DNA of 51,351 nucleotides, from positions 1-51,351 of the forward strand of contig JANQND010000023.1 of assembly GCA_028279765.1 (NCBI GenBank). The letters run 5' to 3'. The notes beneath the pieces are model-generated. The model did no database searches. It was given only the letters and a program-made list of their open reading frames with translations, and was not told the DNA's origin. Below, piece by piece: positions 41,658-50,124 of the stretch. Position 1 is the stretch's first letter; the number at the start of each line of letters is the position of its first letter. The position numbers were made by a program, and so were the translations under genes. This DNA is from Candidatus Nanoarchaeia archaeon (GTDB lineage Archaea > Nanobdellota > Nanobdellia > Woesearchaeales > WJIZ01).

Positions 41658-42731
41658 GTGATTCCGCATAAAAAGTATATGCAGCAGGCTCTTACTTTAG
41701 CTAAGAAAGGGGGGAAAAAAGTCTCTCCAAATCCGCAGGTTGGGTGCGTTATTGTAAAACGTGGACAAATAGTGGGCAGAGGGTACCACAAGGAATATGG
41801 TGGTAAGCATGCTGAAGTAATCGCCTTGGAACAGGCAGGCCATAAAGCACGCGATTCTATTCTCTATGTCACCTTAGAGCCCTGTTCACATTGGGGAAAA
41901 ACACCGCCGTGCACTGAGCAGATAGTGGATGCTGGTGTTCGCGAAGTGGTTATTGGGATGAGCGATCCAAACCCAAAGGTGAGCGGGTATGAAGTTCTCA
42001 AACTGCGCGGGCTGAAAACGCGCGCAGGAATTCTTGAAGAAGAGTGCAAAGAAATTAATGAGGCCTATATCAAGTATATCAAGAAAAAAATGCCCTTGGT
42101 CATCCTTAAAGCGGGAATGACTCTGGATGGAAAGATTGCCACTTCAACCGGCAAGTCAAAGTACATTACCGGAAAAGAATCCCTAAAACAAGTTCATAAG
42201 CTTCGTGATGATGCGGGCGTGGTAATGATAGGAGTCAACACACTTCTCAAAGATAATCCCCAATTAGATACCCGATTAGTTAAAGGTGCTGAGCCAACGA
42301 AGCTGATTATTGATACGAATCTGAAGATTGGTTTGAAAGCGAAGGTACTGAAAAAACCGGAAACCGTCATCATTGCCTGCTCGGAGCGTGCGCCTAAGGC
42401 AAAGATGAAGAAACTGGAGAGTATGGGCGTGCATATTATTGGTACTAAAACGAAAAACAAGCAGGTTGATTTGAAAAAAGTGATGAAAACCCTTGCAAAG
42501 CATGGATATACTAAGATTTTGCTTGAAGGAGGATCGCAATTGAATGCTTCCATGATTCAGGAGAAATTAGTTGATAAAGTAATGCTTTTTGCCTCACCGA
42601 AAATCCTTGGTTCAGAAGGATTAAGCGTAGTAGGAAAGCTTGGTATCAAGGAGCTGAACAAAGTAGTGACCCTAAAGGATATTAAATCGAAAACCGTAGG
42701 GTCAGATATTCTGATTGAAGGAAACCTCTAG
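41658..42731 (+). CDS. ribD: Bifunctional riboflavin deaminase/reductase RibD
   Basis: 357 residues, starting at a GTG with ribosome site AGGGGGA. The N-terminal deaminase domain has HAEVIAL (H51, E53), LEPCSHWG (C76) and TPPCTEQI (C85), the zinc motif. The C-terminal reductase domain runs from about residue 143 with LKAGMTLDGKIATSTGKSKY, DNPQLDTR and LLEGGSQLN. It deaminates and then reduces the pyrimidine intermediate of riboflavin synthesis. This fused bacterial-style enzyme contrasts with the reductase-first route common in archaea. ribB follows 62 bases downstream. Confidence 0.95.
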   Translation: MIPHKKYMQQALTLAKKGGKKVSPNPQVGCVIVKRGQIVGRGYHKEYGGKHAEVIALEQAGHKARDSILYVTLEPCSHWGKTPPCTEQIVDAGVREVVIGMSDPNPKVSGYEVLKLRGLKTRAGILEEECKEINEAYIKYIKKKMPLVILKAGMTLDGKIATSTGKSKYITGKESLKQVHKLRDDAGVVMIGVNTLLKDNPQLDTRLVKGAEPTKLIIDTNLKIGLKAKVLKKPETVIIACSERAPKAKMKKLESMGVHIIGTKTKNKQVDLKKVMKTLAKHGYTKILLEGGSQLNASMIQEKLVDKVMLFASPKILGSEGLSVVGKLGIKELNKVVTLKDIKSKTVGSDILIEGNL

Positions 42732-42793
42732 CCTACTCAATTCTAAGTAACAGTTACCAATAATTTATTAAATCAACTGCTTTTTGTGTTGGT

Positions 42794-43411
42794 ATGGATT
42801 TTTCACCTATTGAAGAGGCGGTGCAGGATTTGCAGCGCGGCAGATTTGTTATTATCATTGATGATGAGGGCCGGGAAAATGAAGGAGACTTGGTTATTGC
42901 AGCAGAGAAGATTACTCCCTCCAAGGTTAATTTTATGATTAAGAGAGGAGGGGGACTGATTTGTGTTCCCCTGTTATCATCCCGGTTGCAGGAGCTGTCC
43001 ATTCCACTCATGGTTGATGATTCTGAGAATTCCGAGATTACGAAATGTAAATTCACGGTTTCTGTTGATCTGAAAAAAGGAACCACTACCGGGATTAGTG
43101 CTGCTGACCGGAGCCTGACAATCAAATCGCTTATTGATTCGAAGACTGTTCCTTCTGATCTTGCAAGACCAGGGCATATTTTTCCTTTAGCTTACGAAGA
43201 GGGCGGTGTTTTATCCCGTGAAGGGCACACTGAGGCTGCAGTTGATCTGTGTAAGATAGCCGGGTTGTATCCTGCGGGAGTCATTTGTGAGATTCTTACG
43301 GAGAAAGGAGAGACCGCCAAAGGCGAAGATTTGGCTGCATATGCTAAAGAGCATCATCTGAATATTATTTCTATTGCGGATCTGATTGCGTATCGAAAGT
43401 CGCTTGCGTAG
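42794..43411 (+). CDS. ribB: 3,4-dihydroxy-2-butanone-4-phosphate synthase
   Basis: 205 residues, the stand-alone form. Conserved blocks are FVIIIDDEGRENEGDLVIAA near residue 18, GGGLICVPL, TTTGISAADRS, ARPGHIFPL and GHTEAAVDL, with the catalytic acidic and His residues in place. It converts ribulose 5-phosphate to the four-carbon unit of riboflavin plus formate. No fused GTP cyclohydrolase II domain follows. A TATA-like AATAATTTATTAAAT lies about 25-35 bases before the ATG. ribE and ribH are not in the window. Confidence 0.95.
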   Translation: MDFSPIEEAVQDLQRGRFVIIIDDEGRENEGDLVIAAEKITPSKVNFMIKRGGGLICVPLLSSRLQELSIPLMVDDSENSEITKCKFTVSVDLKKGTTTGISAADRSLTIKSLIDSKTVPSDLARPGHIFPLAYEEGGVLSREGHTEAAVDLCKIAGLYPAGVICEILTEKGETAKGEDLAAYAKEHHLNIISIADLIAYRKSLA

Positions 43412-43412
43412 G

Positions 43413-44687
43413 TTATTTCGTCTTCCTAATGAGATTCACTACCAGAAATCCGACTACAAGGATTGTTATGGTGAATATACTCCACAGAAGCAGCTTATTC
43501 TCTGTTAGCCGATCATCCTTTGGGTCACATTCATCTCCTATGCCATCATTGTCCAGGTCAGATTGTGAGGGATTGCGATCGTTTGGGCAATTATCTTCTG
43601 GATTGATTGTGCCGTCTCTATCCCGATCATCGCATGCATCGCCTCTTCCATTAAAATCCTCATCACGTTGGCTAGGATTTGGCTCATGAGGGCAATTGTC
43701 GCAGGAATTCCCCAAAAGATCCCCATCGCTATCCTGCTGAGCAGCATTCGCAACTGCAGGACAATTGTCACAGGAGTTGCCTAACCCATCCCGATCATCA
43801 TCTTTTTGATCAGGGTTTGCTATTAAGGGACAGTTATCATATATCACTGCATCATTATCGGGATCGTTGTCAAATTTTTTGTTTCTTGTATGCTTTGAGA
43901 GGGTTGCGATAGGGAGATCGCGCTCAAAATACAACTCACTGGTGTTATAAGCTATTTTTTTTGTAAGCCTGTTTCCATAATAGATACGATAGTCTTTATT
44001 TTCTTCTGCAAGGAAATAGAGCTTTCCTGTTGAAGTCCCCTTGATTTCTATTTCTGAAATAGAAAGAGATTGAGTGTGTGTTAAAGTAAATCGTAGGTAG
44101 CGGTAATCTACAGGAGAGTAAAAGACCGTTCTCACCGAAGATTTATGATACGGTGTTTGTGCTTTAATCAGATTCCATTCTTTATTGTCGTAACTTCCCT
44201 CTATTTTGATACTTGTCCAGGTATACTGAGGATTTTGTGACCAGATCGTTATGCTGCTGCTCAGGCTATTAGATCCTATGTCTACGACGAAGTATGCTGA
44301 GGATTGATCTTTAGTTGAGTCAATCTCCCATGTTGACCCTGCTGCTGCATCATATCTGCCATCAATCATATTCTCTTTTGCGAAATCAAGATCCCGGTAA
44401 GGTTTTCTGGTTGAGGATGCGAAAATGACATCTGCACCATGAGCATAATCGGTTGGCTGCGTCAGTTTGACGACGTAGGGTACGTCCTGATTATCAGCAA
44501 CTATGCGCAGATCAGACGCATCATTATTCATGTAATCGAGTACTTCTTTATCCAGTTGAACCTCTAGCGGTTTCCCTGCAGAGTCATAAGAAATCTCTTT
44601 ATAGTACGGCCAGGCAGACTGATCGAATGCGTGCGTGACAAAACATGCACAAATAAGAATGAAGATAAAAGAGAGGATTTTTTTCAT
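43413..44687 (-). CDS. Secreted DUF3999-like protein with thrombospondin type 3 repeats
   Basis: 424 residues. The signal peptide is MKKILSFIFILICACFVTHA. The next 80 residues contain WPYYKEISYDSAGKPLEVQL and SDLRIVADNQDVPYVV, which resemble DUF3999. Residues of about 100-215 match an F5/8 type C-like beta sandwich (YFVVDIGSNS, IKIEGSYDNKEWNLI, YRYLRFTLTHTQSLSISEIE). Residues of about 285-395 contain four to five calcium-binding thrombospondin type 3 repeats (DSDGDLLGNSCDNCP, DLDNDGIGDECDP). A C-terminal helix anchors the protein. The adjacent DUF2339 gene, nine bases downstream in sequence but upstream in transcription, is a common partner of DUF3999 genes in bacteria. Confidence 0.75.
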   Translation of the reverse strand: MKKILSFIFILICACFVTHAFDQSAWPYYKEISYDSAGKPLEVQLDKEVLDYMNNDASDLRIVADNQDVPYVVKLTQPTDYAHGADVIFASSTRKPYRDLDFAKENMIDGRYDAAAGSTWEIDSTKDQSSAYFVVDIGSNSLSSSITIWSQNPQYTWTSIKIEGSYDNKEWNLIKAQTPYHKSSVRTVFYSPVDYRYLRFTLTHTQSLSISEIEIKGTSTGKLYFLAEENKDYRIYYGNRLTKKIAYNTSELYFERDLPIATLSKHTRNKKFDNDPDNDAVIYDNCPLIANPDQKDDDRDGLGNSCDNCPAVANAAQQDSDGDLLGNSCDNCPHEPNPSQRDEDFNGRGDACDDRDRDGTINPEDNCPNDRNPSQSDLDNDGIGDECDPKDDRLTENKLLLWSIFTITILVVGFLVVNLIRKTK

Positions 44688-44695
44688 TTTTTAGG

Positions 44696-46987
44696 TTAAA
44701 TGTACTCTTTATACTTGTTATAGAGAAATGCTGCTACTAATAGAATCACTCCCAGGAAGAAGAATGAAAAAATTCGTGCCAGGGTCTCCAGCATACTTAA
44801 GTCAAAAAGGAAAATTTTGAAAATGGATATGAAGAATAATACTATTCCCATGATTCGCGCAGCGCGCACTTTTGATGCGAAGCCATATACGAGCAAAACC
44901 AATGCCTGAACAATCCAGGCGATGGAGAGCATCATCTGAATAACTTCTCCTTCACCGGAAATCGAAAGAATTTCGAGCGTGAGAATTATTGTCGTGAATG
45001 CGGTTGCTACAATAGCAATCCCAAGGGCAACTTTTCCGGTGTAAATCTTATAATGCTCATCAAAGAGCTTTTTATTCTTCTTGTAGAGCCATGCCATGGT
45101 GTAGAGAATCAGTATTCCCCAAAAGAATGAGAAGAATCGCGTACTTTCCAGGATATTACTACTACTGAACGCGGTGAGTGTCCAACTGTCATAGAAAAGT
45201 ATTTTTATCGATGCAACACCTGCAACAACCGAGCTGAGCAGGCGGATAACGTTTTCTCTGAGCCGAAAGCTTAAGAGTAGCAATAATAATGCCTCCAGCA
45301 TCCAGGAAAAGGTAATCCAGTTTTGATTGAGCTGCAAGGGAACCGCGATGGTTAAGTAGGTCAAGGATAAGAACGCAAAGGTATTGAAGCTGTAGGGCTT
45401 TTCTTTTCCATAAGCAGCATAGGCAATTACCAGATAGAAGATCGCAAGGCACAGAGCAAAAATGCCGTCCATGTCCGGATAGTACTGAAGAATGACTATG
45501 AGATTAAGCGAAAACGCAGCAAAGGAGCTGAGTAATACCATAATAGTGTTTGTCACATCCTGTTTTTGGACGAGTGATGCCAAAGTAAAGAGGAGCAGAT
45601 ATACGCAAACAAGAAGGATATGCAATGGAGCATCAGTGATTGCATCATTTTGTGCCAGCCAAATATATTGAATGAGGAACGTTCCTACAACTGATATTAT
45701 TGGCAGGAAATTGAGTTGCTGGTTCATGGCAAGAACAATAGACCCTAATACCAGAACGATAAGTGAGATCAGCAGTGGTACCTTGATTGGAAGCATGAAA
45801 AAGAAGAAGTAACTGAGTACAAAAACAATATAGATGAGCGCCTGCGGTGTGCTTGATTGCTCGTTTCTTTCATTCTCATTTTTTCTCATAAATAGTCCAA
45901 GGAGAGTAAATAACACAATGTAGAGCAGGATAAAAATCGTATGAATAATAGAAGCATTAGGATCATTTCCGTGCCTTCCAAGCCAGACACCGTGTATTAT
46001 GAAATTAAATATCATTCCTCCAAAACTCAAGGTTGTCCAGCCTCTCGCATAAGAGACAAGGATTAATCCTACGCTGAGCATGACAGCATAAAAGAGCGAG
46101 AAGAGGTTGACTTGTCCAATGATAAGCGGAGCAACATACCCCAGGAGGAATGCTTCTGCTGCTATGATTGGAGAATTGTATCGCAGCGAAAATACCACTG
46201 CAAAAACAATGACTGCAGTGAGCAGAACCAATGCCAGTATTTCTGAGGATATTAAGTGATGAAAATTATGTGCTGCATAAAAGGAGAAATAGAGGATAGC
46301 AAACCCTCCGCCTGTTAGTGTTCGCGCATAATTGGTGTAGGTTTTGCGATCAAGTAGTTCCCCCAGGAAGAGTAATACTAGTCCTATGGCAATTCCTATG
46401 GCAATTTGTCCGGTTGGGCCAATAAATTTGTTTTGAATCGCATAGATCAGGAAAAAGGCTACACTGAGAGTAATAGATATTATCCCTAACCTTGCAAACC
46501 ATTTTCTTCCAATATTTGCTTCAGTACCTTCTTTAGGCTGTGCTGGTTGCCCAGATGCTGTCTTTCTGGCTTGCGGGGTTGATTGTGCCTGCATTTTCGC
46601 AGGAGAAGGTTGTGCGAAGATTTCTCCATTATCCTCGTCGTCTTGCTGGCCTGCTGGCGACCTGGTGCCTCCTTTTGATTGCGTGACCAGTAAAACAATT
46701 CCAGCAATAACAAAGATCCAACCGAGAGGTGAGAGAAGTCTTATGAAACTATTTCTGAAAATCAATGAAAGAATAGGAAACCCAATAATGCTCATAAATA
46801 GTCCCAAGGCTAGAAGTATCCCTCCAACTATTCTCATAGGATTTGACTGACTTGGGGCTGATGCAGGAGCATTTTGAGCAGGTGCAGGCTGCATGGCCAT
46901 TCGCTGTTCAATTGCGCTAACCCGCTTATCTAGTTGTGAGAGAGAATTCTGAATCTGAACTAATGGATCAACCTTTTTTCTCGGCAT
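44696..46987 (-). CDS. DUF2339 family multi-pass membrane protein
   Basis: 763 residues with about 20 or more hydrophobic segments. The N-terminus has a short coiled coil (IQNSLSQLDKRVSAIEQRM) and a Pro/Ala/Gln-rich linker. The diagnostic block KFIGPTGQIAIGIAIGLVLL and DRKTYTNYARTLTGGGFAILYF match DUF2339. The family's function is unknown; its size and helix number suggest a transport or envelope role. It is the first gene of the two-gene unit with the DUF3999-like protein. A TATA-like CATTTAAATAAA precedes the ATG. Confidence 0.85.
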   Translation of the reverse strand: MPRKKVDPLVQIQNSLSQLDKRVSAIEQRMAMQPAPAQNAPASAPSQSNPMRIVGGILLALGLFMSIIGFPILSLIFRNSFIRLLSPLGWIFVIAGIVLLVTQSKGGTRSPAGQQDDEDNGEIFAQPSPAKMQAQSTPQARKTASGQPAQPKEGTEANIGRKWFARLGIISITLSVAFFLIYAIQNKFIGPTGQIAIGIAIGLVLLFLGELLDRKTYTNYARTLTGGGFAILYFSFYAAHNFHHLISSEILALVLLTAVIVFAVVFSLRYNSPIIAAEAFLLGYVAPLIIGQVNLFSLFYAVMLSVGLILVSYARGWTTLSFGGMIFNFIIHGVWLGRHGNDPNASIIHTIFILLYIVLFTLLGLFMRKNENERNEQSSTPQALIYIVFVLSYFFFFMLPIKVPLLISLIVLVLGSIVLAMNQQLNFLPIISVVGTFLIQYIWLAQNDAITDAPLHILLVCVYLLLFTLASLVQKQDVTNTIMVLLSSFAAFSLNLIVILQYYPDMDGIFALCLAIFYLVIAYAAYGKEKPYSFNTFAFLSLTYLTIAVPLQLNQNWITFSWMLEALLLLLLSFRLRENVIRLLSSVVAGVASIKILFYDSWTLTAFSSSNILESTRFFSFFWGILILYTMAWLYKKNKKLFDEHYKIYTGKVALGIAIVATAFTTIILTLEILSISGEGEVIQMMLSIAWIVQALVLLVYGFASKVRAARIMGIVLFFISIFKIFLFDLSMLETLARIFSFFFLGVILLVAAFLYNKYKEYI

Positions 46988-47058
46988 AGCGTGGTTTTTG
47001 TTAAATTTTTATTTAAATGTTTGCATCGAGAAACTTCTTTTTTTCCTATAAAGAATAA

Positions 47059-47070
47059 AATATTTAAACC
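47059..47070 (+). promoter_or_regulatory. TATA box before the nucleoside phosphorylase gene
   Basis: ATATTTAAACCG ends about 20 bases before the ATG at 47091, with the box centre about 28 bases upstream and no ribosome site; a leaderless start is likely. Confidence 0.5.
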
Positions 47071-47090
47071 GCTCTTTTATTGGTATTTTT

Positions 47091-47792
47091 ATGTCTAAGA
47101 TTGCATTCATCGGTGGGTCAGGGTTTAGCAAGCGAAAACTCTTTGACGGCTTTGAGAAAAGCTATGTGAAAACGCAGTATGGCAATGTTCTTTTATTCGT
47201 TAAGGGCAAAGTAATTTATCTTGCGCGCCATGGCATCCATAAGAGCATTCCTCCTCATCGCATTAACCATCGTGCGAATATTTGCGCTCTTAACTTGCTT
47301 GGAGCAGAGAGAATTATCGGTATTAATTCTGTGGGATCGCTAAAAGAAACCATCAAGCCTGGCTCTATTGTTGTTGCCAGCGATTATGTTCATTTGGATC
47401 CGCCCAGTTTCCATGATTTTGAACTGAAGGCGATAACACCGCAGCTGGATACTGATCTCATCAAAAAAATAAAGGCCGCTGCAAAGAAGGCAAAGGTTAC
47501 TACAAAGAATACTGGAGTGTATATTCAGACAAAGGGTCCTCGTTTTGAGACTAAAGCAGAGGTTTCAATAATCAAAAAATGGGGCGATATTGTAGGGATG
47601 ACGATGGCATCTGAGGCAACCCTTGCCCAGGAAATTGGCCTGCCATATGCGAGTATTTGTGCAGTAGATAATTATGCGAATGGAATTTCAAAGAAAAAAC
47701 TGACTGAGGCGACTTTGAAGAAAACGCATGAGAAAACACAACCTAAGATGGAGAAAATTATTAAGGAGCTCATGCGTTCAAGCGCGAAATAA
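47091..47792 (+). CDS. Nucleoside phosphorylase, probably methylthioinosine/6-oxopurine type
   Basis: 233 residues of the MTAP/PNP family: IAFIGGSGF (phosphate loop), ARHGIHKSIPPHRINHRANI, NSVGSLKETIKPGSIV, KGPRFETKAEV, and MTMASEATLAQEIGLPYA. The base-recognition block reads CAVDNYANG at about 191-198. Adenine-using MTAPs have TDYDCW there, while 6-oxopurine and methylthioinosine phosphorylases have an Asn followed by an aromatic residue and Gly. This favours a hypoxanthine-type substrate. The gene lies two bases before the methylthioadenosine deaminase gene, so the two products probably act in series. The substrate assignment is an inference. Confidence 0.72.
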   Translation: MSKIAFIGGSGFSKRKLFDGFEKSYVKTQYGNVLLFVKGKVIYLARHGIHKSIPPHRINHRANICALNLLGAERIIGINSVGSLKETIKPGSIVVASDYVHLDPPSFHDFELKAITPQLDTDLIKKIKAAAKKAKVTTKNTGVYIQTKGPRFETKAEVSIIKKWGDIVGMTMASEATLAQEIGLPYASICAVDNYANGISKKKLTEATLKKTHEKTQPKMEKIIKELMRSSAK

Positions 47793-47794
47793 CG

Positions 47795-49048
47795 ATGTCG
47801 ATTCTGATAAAAAACTGTTTAGTGGGTAATTCCCGAAAGGATATTTATGTTGAAGGAAAGACTATTTCTGAAATATCTTCTCAAATTTCTGTTGAGGCAG
47901 ATCAGAAGATTGACGGTAAGAGGTTAGCTGCTTTGCCTTCTTTTGCTAATGCGCATACTCATTCTGCTATGACTTTATTTCGCGGTTATGCCGATGATAT
48001 GCAGCTTATGCCCTGGCTTGAGCAAAAAATCTGGCCGAATGAGGCAAGACTTACTGAAGAGATGGTGTATCAGGGATCGCGGCTTGCCTGTCTTGAGATG
48101 ATTAAGTCAGGAACGACGTTCTTTAATGATATGTACTGGCATTTCAAGGGAACGTTCAAGGCAGTAAAAGAGATGGGGATTCGGTCATCTGTGAATGGTG
48201 TGTTCATTGATTTGTTTGATCCCAAAAAGGCAGAGGAGCAGAAAAAAGAATCCAAGGCATTATTTGATGAGTTTCATAATTCTCATGAGCGCATTCAGTT
48301 CTCTTTAGGGCCCCATGCTATCTATACGGTATCTGAAGAATCACTTCTGTGGATTAAAGAGTTCTCTGAGAAGAATGATTTGCAGGTTCATATTCATGTA
48401 TCGGAGACTGAACAGGAAGTGAAGGATTGTGTTAAAAAAAACGGTTTACGGCCTGTTGAGTATTTAGATAAGATTGGGTTTTTGTCTGAAAGAGTAGTCG
48501 CTGCTCACTGTGTGTGGCTTAATGAGAAAGAAGCTAAAATTATGGCTAAGCATGATGCTGTTATTGCCCATAATCCTATCGCGAACATGAAGCTTGCTGT
48601 CGGCGGTGTGTTTCCGTATTCGTTGTATAAGAAGCATGGCGTTCGAATGGCCCTGGGTACTGATGGTACTGCCTCAAATAATAACTTGAGCATGTTTGAC
48701 ACCATGAAAACAGCTGCATTGTTGCAGAAGTTTCATCAAAATGATCCTACGGTACTTCCTGCATCTGAGTGTTTTGATCTGGCCACTCGCTCTGGGTATG
48801 CTTGCTTTGGCCTTGATGCAGGTATTACTGAAGGGAAGGTAGCTGATTTCATGCTGGTGAATACTTCTGATCCTGTTCTTTCTCCTTCCCATAATATGGT
48901 TTCTGATATGGTATATGCTGCTCATGCCGGCTGTGTTGATACGGTTATTTGTAATGGTTCAGTTCTGATGAAAAATCGTCAGGTGAGTAATGAAGCAGAA
49001 ATTGTTGAAGAGGCATCTGCTGCTGCACATGAGCTGTTATCATCATGA
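47795..49048 (+). CDS. mtaD: 5'-Methylthioadenosine/S-adenosylhomocysteine deaminase
   Basis: 417 residues, amidohydrolase superfamily. Metal-site motifs are ANAHTHSAM (HxH), HIHVSETEQEV, VAAHCVWLNEKE and LGTDGTASNNNL. The block PWLEQKIWPNEARLTEEMVY is typical of the MtaD/SsnA-like group. It would convert methylthioadenosine to methylthioinosine (or SAH to S-inosylhomocysteine), feeding the phosphorylase that precedes it by two bases. A small inverted repeat begins at its stop codon. It may also deaminate adenosine or 5'-deoxyadenosine, as in some archaeal relatives. Confidence 0.88.
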   Translation: MSILIKNCLVGNSRKDIYVEGKTISEISSQISVEADQKIDGKRLAALPSFANAHTHSAMTLFRGYADDMQLMPWLEQKIWPNEARLTEEMVYQGSRLACLEMIKSGTTFFNDMYWHFKGTFKAVKEMGIRSSVNGVFIDLFDPKKAEEQKKESKALFDEFHNSHERIQFSLGPHAIYTVSEESLLWIKEFSEKNDLQVHIHVSETEQEVKDCVKKNGLRPVEYLDKIGFLSERVVAAHCVWLNEKEAKIMAKHDAVIAHNPIANMKLAVGGVFPYSLYKKHGVRMALGTDGTASNNNLSMFDTMKTAALLQKFHQNDPTVLPASECFDLATRSGYACFGLDAGITEGKVADFMLVNTSDPVLSPSHNMVSDMVYAAHAGCVDTVICNGSVLMKNRQVSNEAEIVEEASAAAHELLSS

Positions 49049-49111
49049 AAATCGGCTACAATTCCTTACTCTTTATTTCAAGACAGGTGCTTGTATTAGC
49101 TAGCCGATTTT
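49048..49111 (+). repeat. Perfect 11-base inverted repeat between mtaD and the cupin gene
   Basis: AAAATCGGCTA at 49048-49058 and TAGCCGATTTT at 49101-49111 are exact complements separated by 42 bases. The left arm begins at the last base of the mtaD stop and the right arm ends four bases before the cupin ATG. It may be a terminator, a processing site or a regulator of cupin translation. Confidence 0.6.
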
Positions 49112-49115
49112 TAAG

Positions 49116-49520
49116 ATGCCAAAAATTTCGGAGAAATTTTTTAGCATGATTAAAGACATTTCTTCTCTTCCCTCAATAGTTGCGGGAGATGGTTGTATTC
49201 TCAAAGAGGTGTTGAGTCCTTTACGTGATGATGTTTCTTTGCGCTATAGCTTAGCGCATGCTGAGGTGAAGCCTGGAGAGAAGACTGCGCTTCATACTCT
49301 GAAAAGCTCTGAGGTGTATTACATTATAGCAGGAGAAGGGGTGGTGAGTATTGATGGTGCTAATTCTTCTGTTCGCGGGGGAAGTGTAGTGTACATTAAG
49401 CCTGGCGCTTCTCAGTGTATAGAGAACACCGGTACTTCGGATTTAGTTTTCTTGTGTATTGTCGATCCTGCCTGGAAGAAAGAGGATGAAGTCATAGAAA
49501 TTATTGACAAGCATCCATAA
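49116..49520 (+). CDS. Small cupin-domain protein
   Basis: 134 residues with one cupin_2 barrel: VKPGEKTALHTLKSSEVYYI and IAGEGVVSIDG (motif 1, with H and E), then GGSVVYIKPGASQCIENTG (motif 2 with a less typical, Gln-containing metal site). The fold often binds a metal and a small ligand; the enzyme activity is unknown. Start ATG at 49116 lies directly after the right arm of the inverted repeat, with no obvious ribosome site of its own. It may be cotranscribed with the purine-salvage genes, but its role there is not evident. Confidence 0.78.
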   Translation: MPKISEKFFSMIKDISSLPSIVAGDGCILKEVLSPLRDDVSLRYSLAHAEVKPGEKTALHTLKSSEVYYIIAGEGVVSIDGANSSVRGGSVVYIKPGASQCIENTGTSDLVFLCIVDPAWKKEDEVIEIIDKHP

Positions 49521-49614
49521 ATAATCGAGTTTTCTAGATGGCTTGCTATCAATAATTTCCAGGACACAAAAAAGCCATACTTTCAATGCAAAGAATAGAG
49601 CTTTTTTCGTGTGA

Positions 49615-50124
49615 TTAGCTCTTCAGAATCCCAATGAAGGGTAAGTCTCTGTGTTGCTCGTTGTAATCTAATCCATATCCTACCAAAAATTCATCGGGAA
49701 CTTCAAAACCAACATAGTCTGCATTTGTGTTTGTTCGCTCTTTCTTATCAAGGAGAGCGCAGAGTTTTAGTGATTTTGGTTTCTTTTTCTTTAGATGATT
49801 GATAATGAATTCTGCTGTTAATCCCGTGTCAATGATGTCTTCTATGATGAGAATATCTTTGTTTTTTACTTTCGTTGCATCAAGCTGCAGATTAATTTTT
49901 CCTGTTGAGTTTGTTCCGTCGTAGCTTTTTACTTTCATGGATTCGTAGGTGATGTTGAGGTTCAGTTTTTTCAGCTCTCTCATCAAATCCGCAAAGAATA
50001 CCATCGCACCATCGAGAATAACAATGCAGTGAATGTCTTTTTTGAAGTCTTTTTGAATTTCTCTTGCTAATTGTTTGATTTTCTTTTGGATTTGCTTTTC
50101 TGTTATGTAAGGTGTTATTTGCAT
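49615..50124 (-). CDS. hpt: Hypoxanthine phosphoribosyltransferase
   Basis: 169 residues, bacterial-type HPRT. The PRPP motif is ILIIEDIIDTGLTAE near residues 90-104; the N-terminal block is VILDGAMVFFADLMREL, and the C-terminal purine-binding part is DYVGFEVPDEFLVGYGLDY. It converts hypoxanthine (or guanine) and PRPP into IMP (or GMP). Convergent with the cupin gene, it could use hypoxanthine made by the phosphorylase at 47091. A TATA-like ACTTATATTC precedes the ATG by about 25 bases. Confidence 0.93.
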   Translation of the reverse strand: MQITPYITEKQIQKKIKQLAREIQKDFKKDIHCIVILDGAMVFFADLMRELKKLNLNITYESMKVKSYDGTNSTGKINLQLDATKVKNKDILIIEDIIDTGLTAEFIINHLKKKKPKSLKLCALLDKKERTNTNADYVGFEVPDEFLVGYGLDYNEQHRDLPFIGILKS

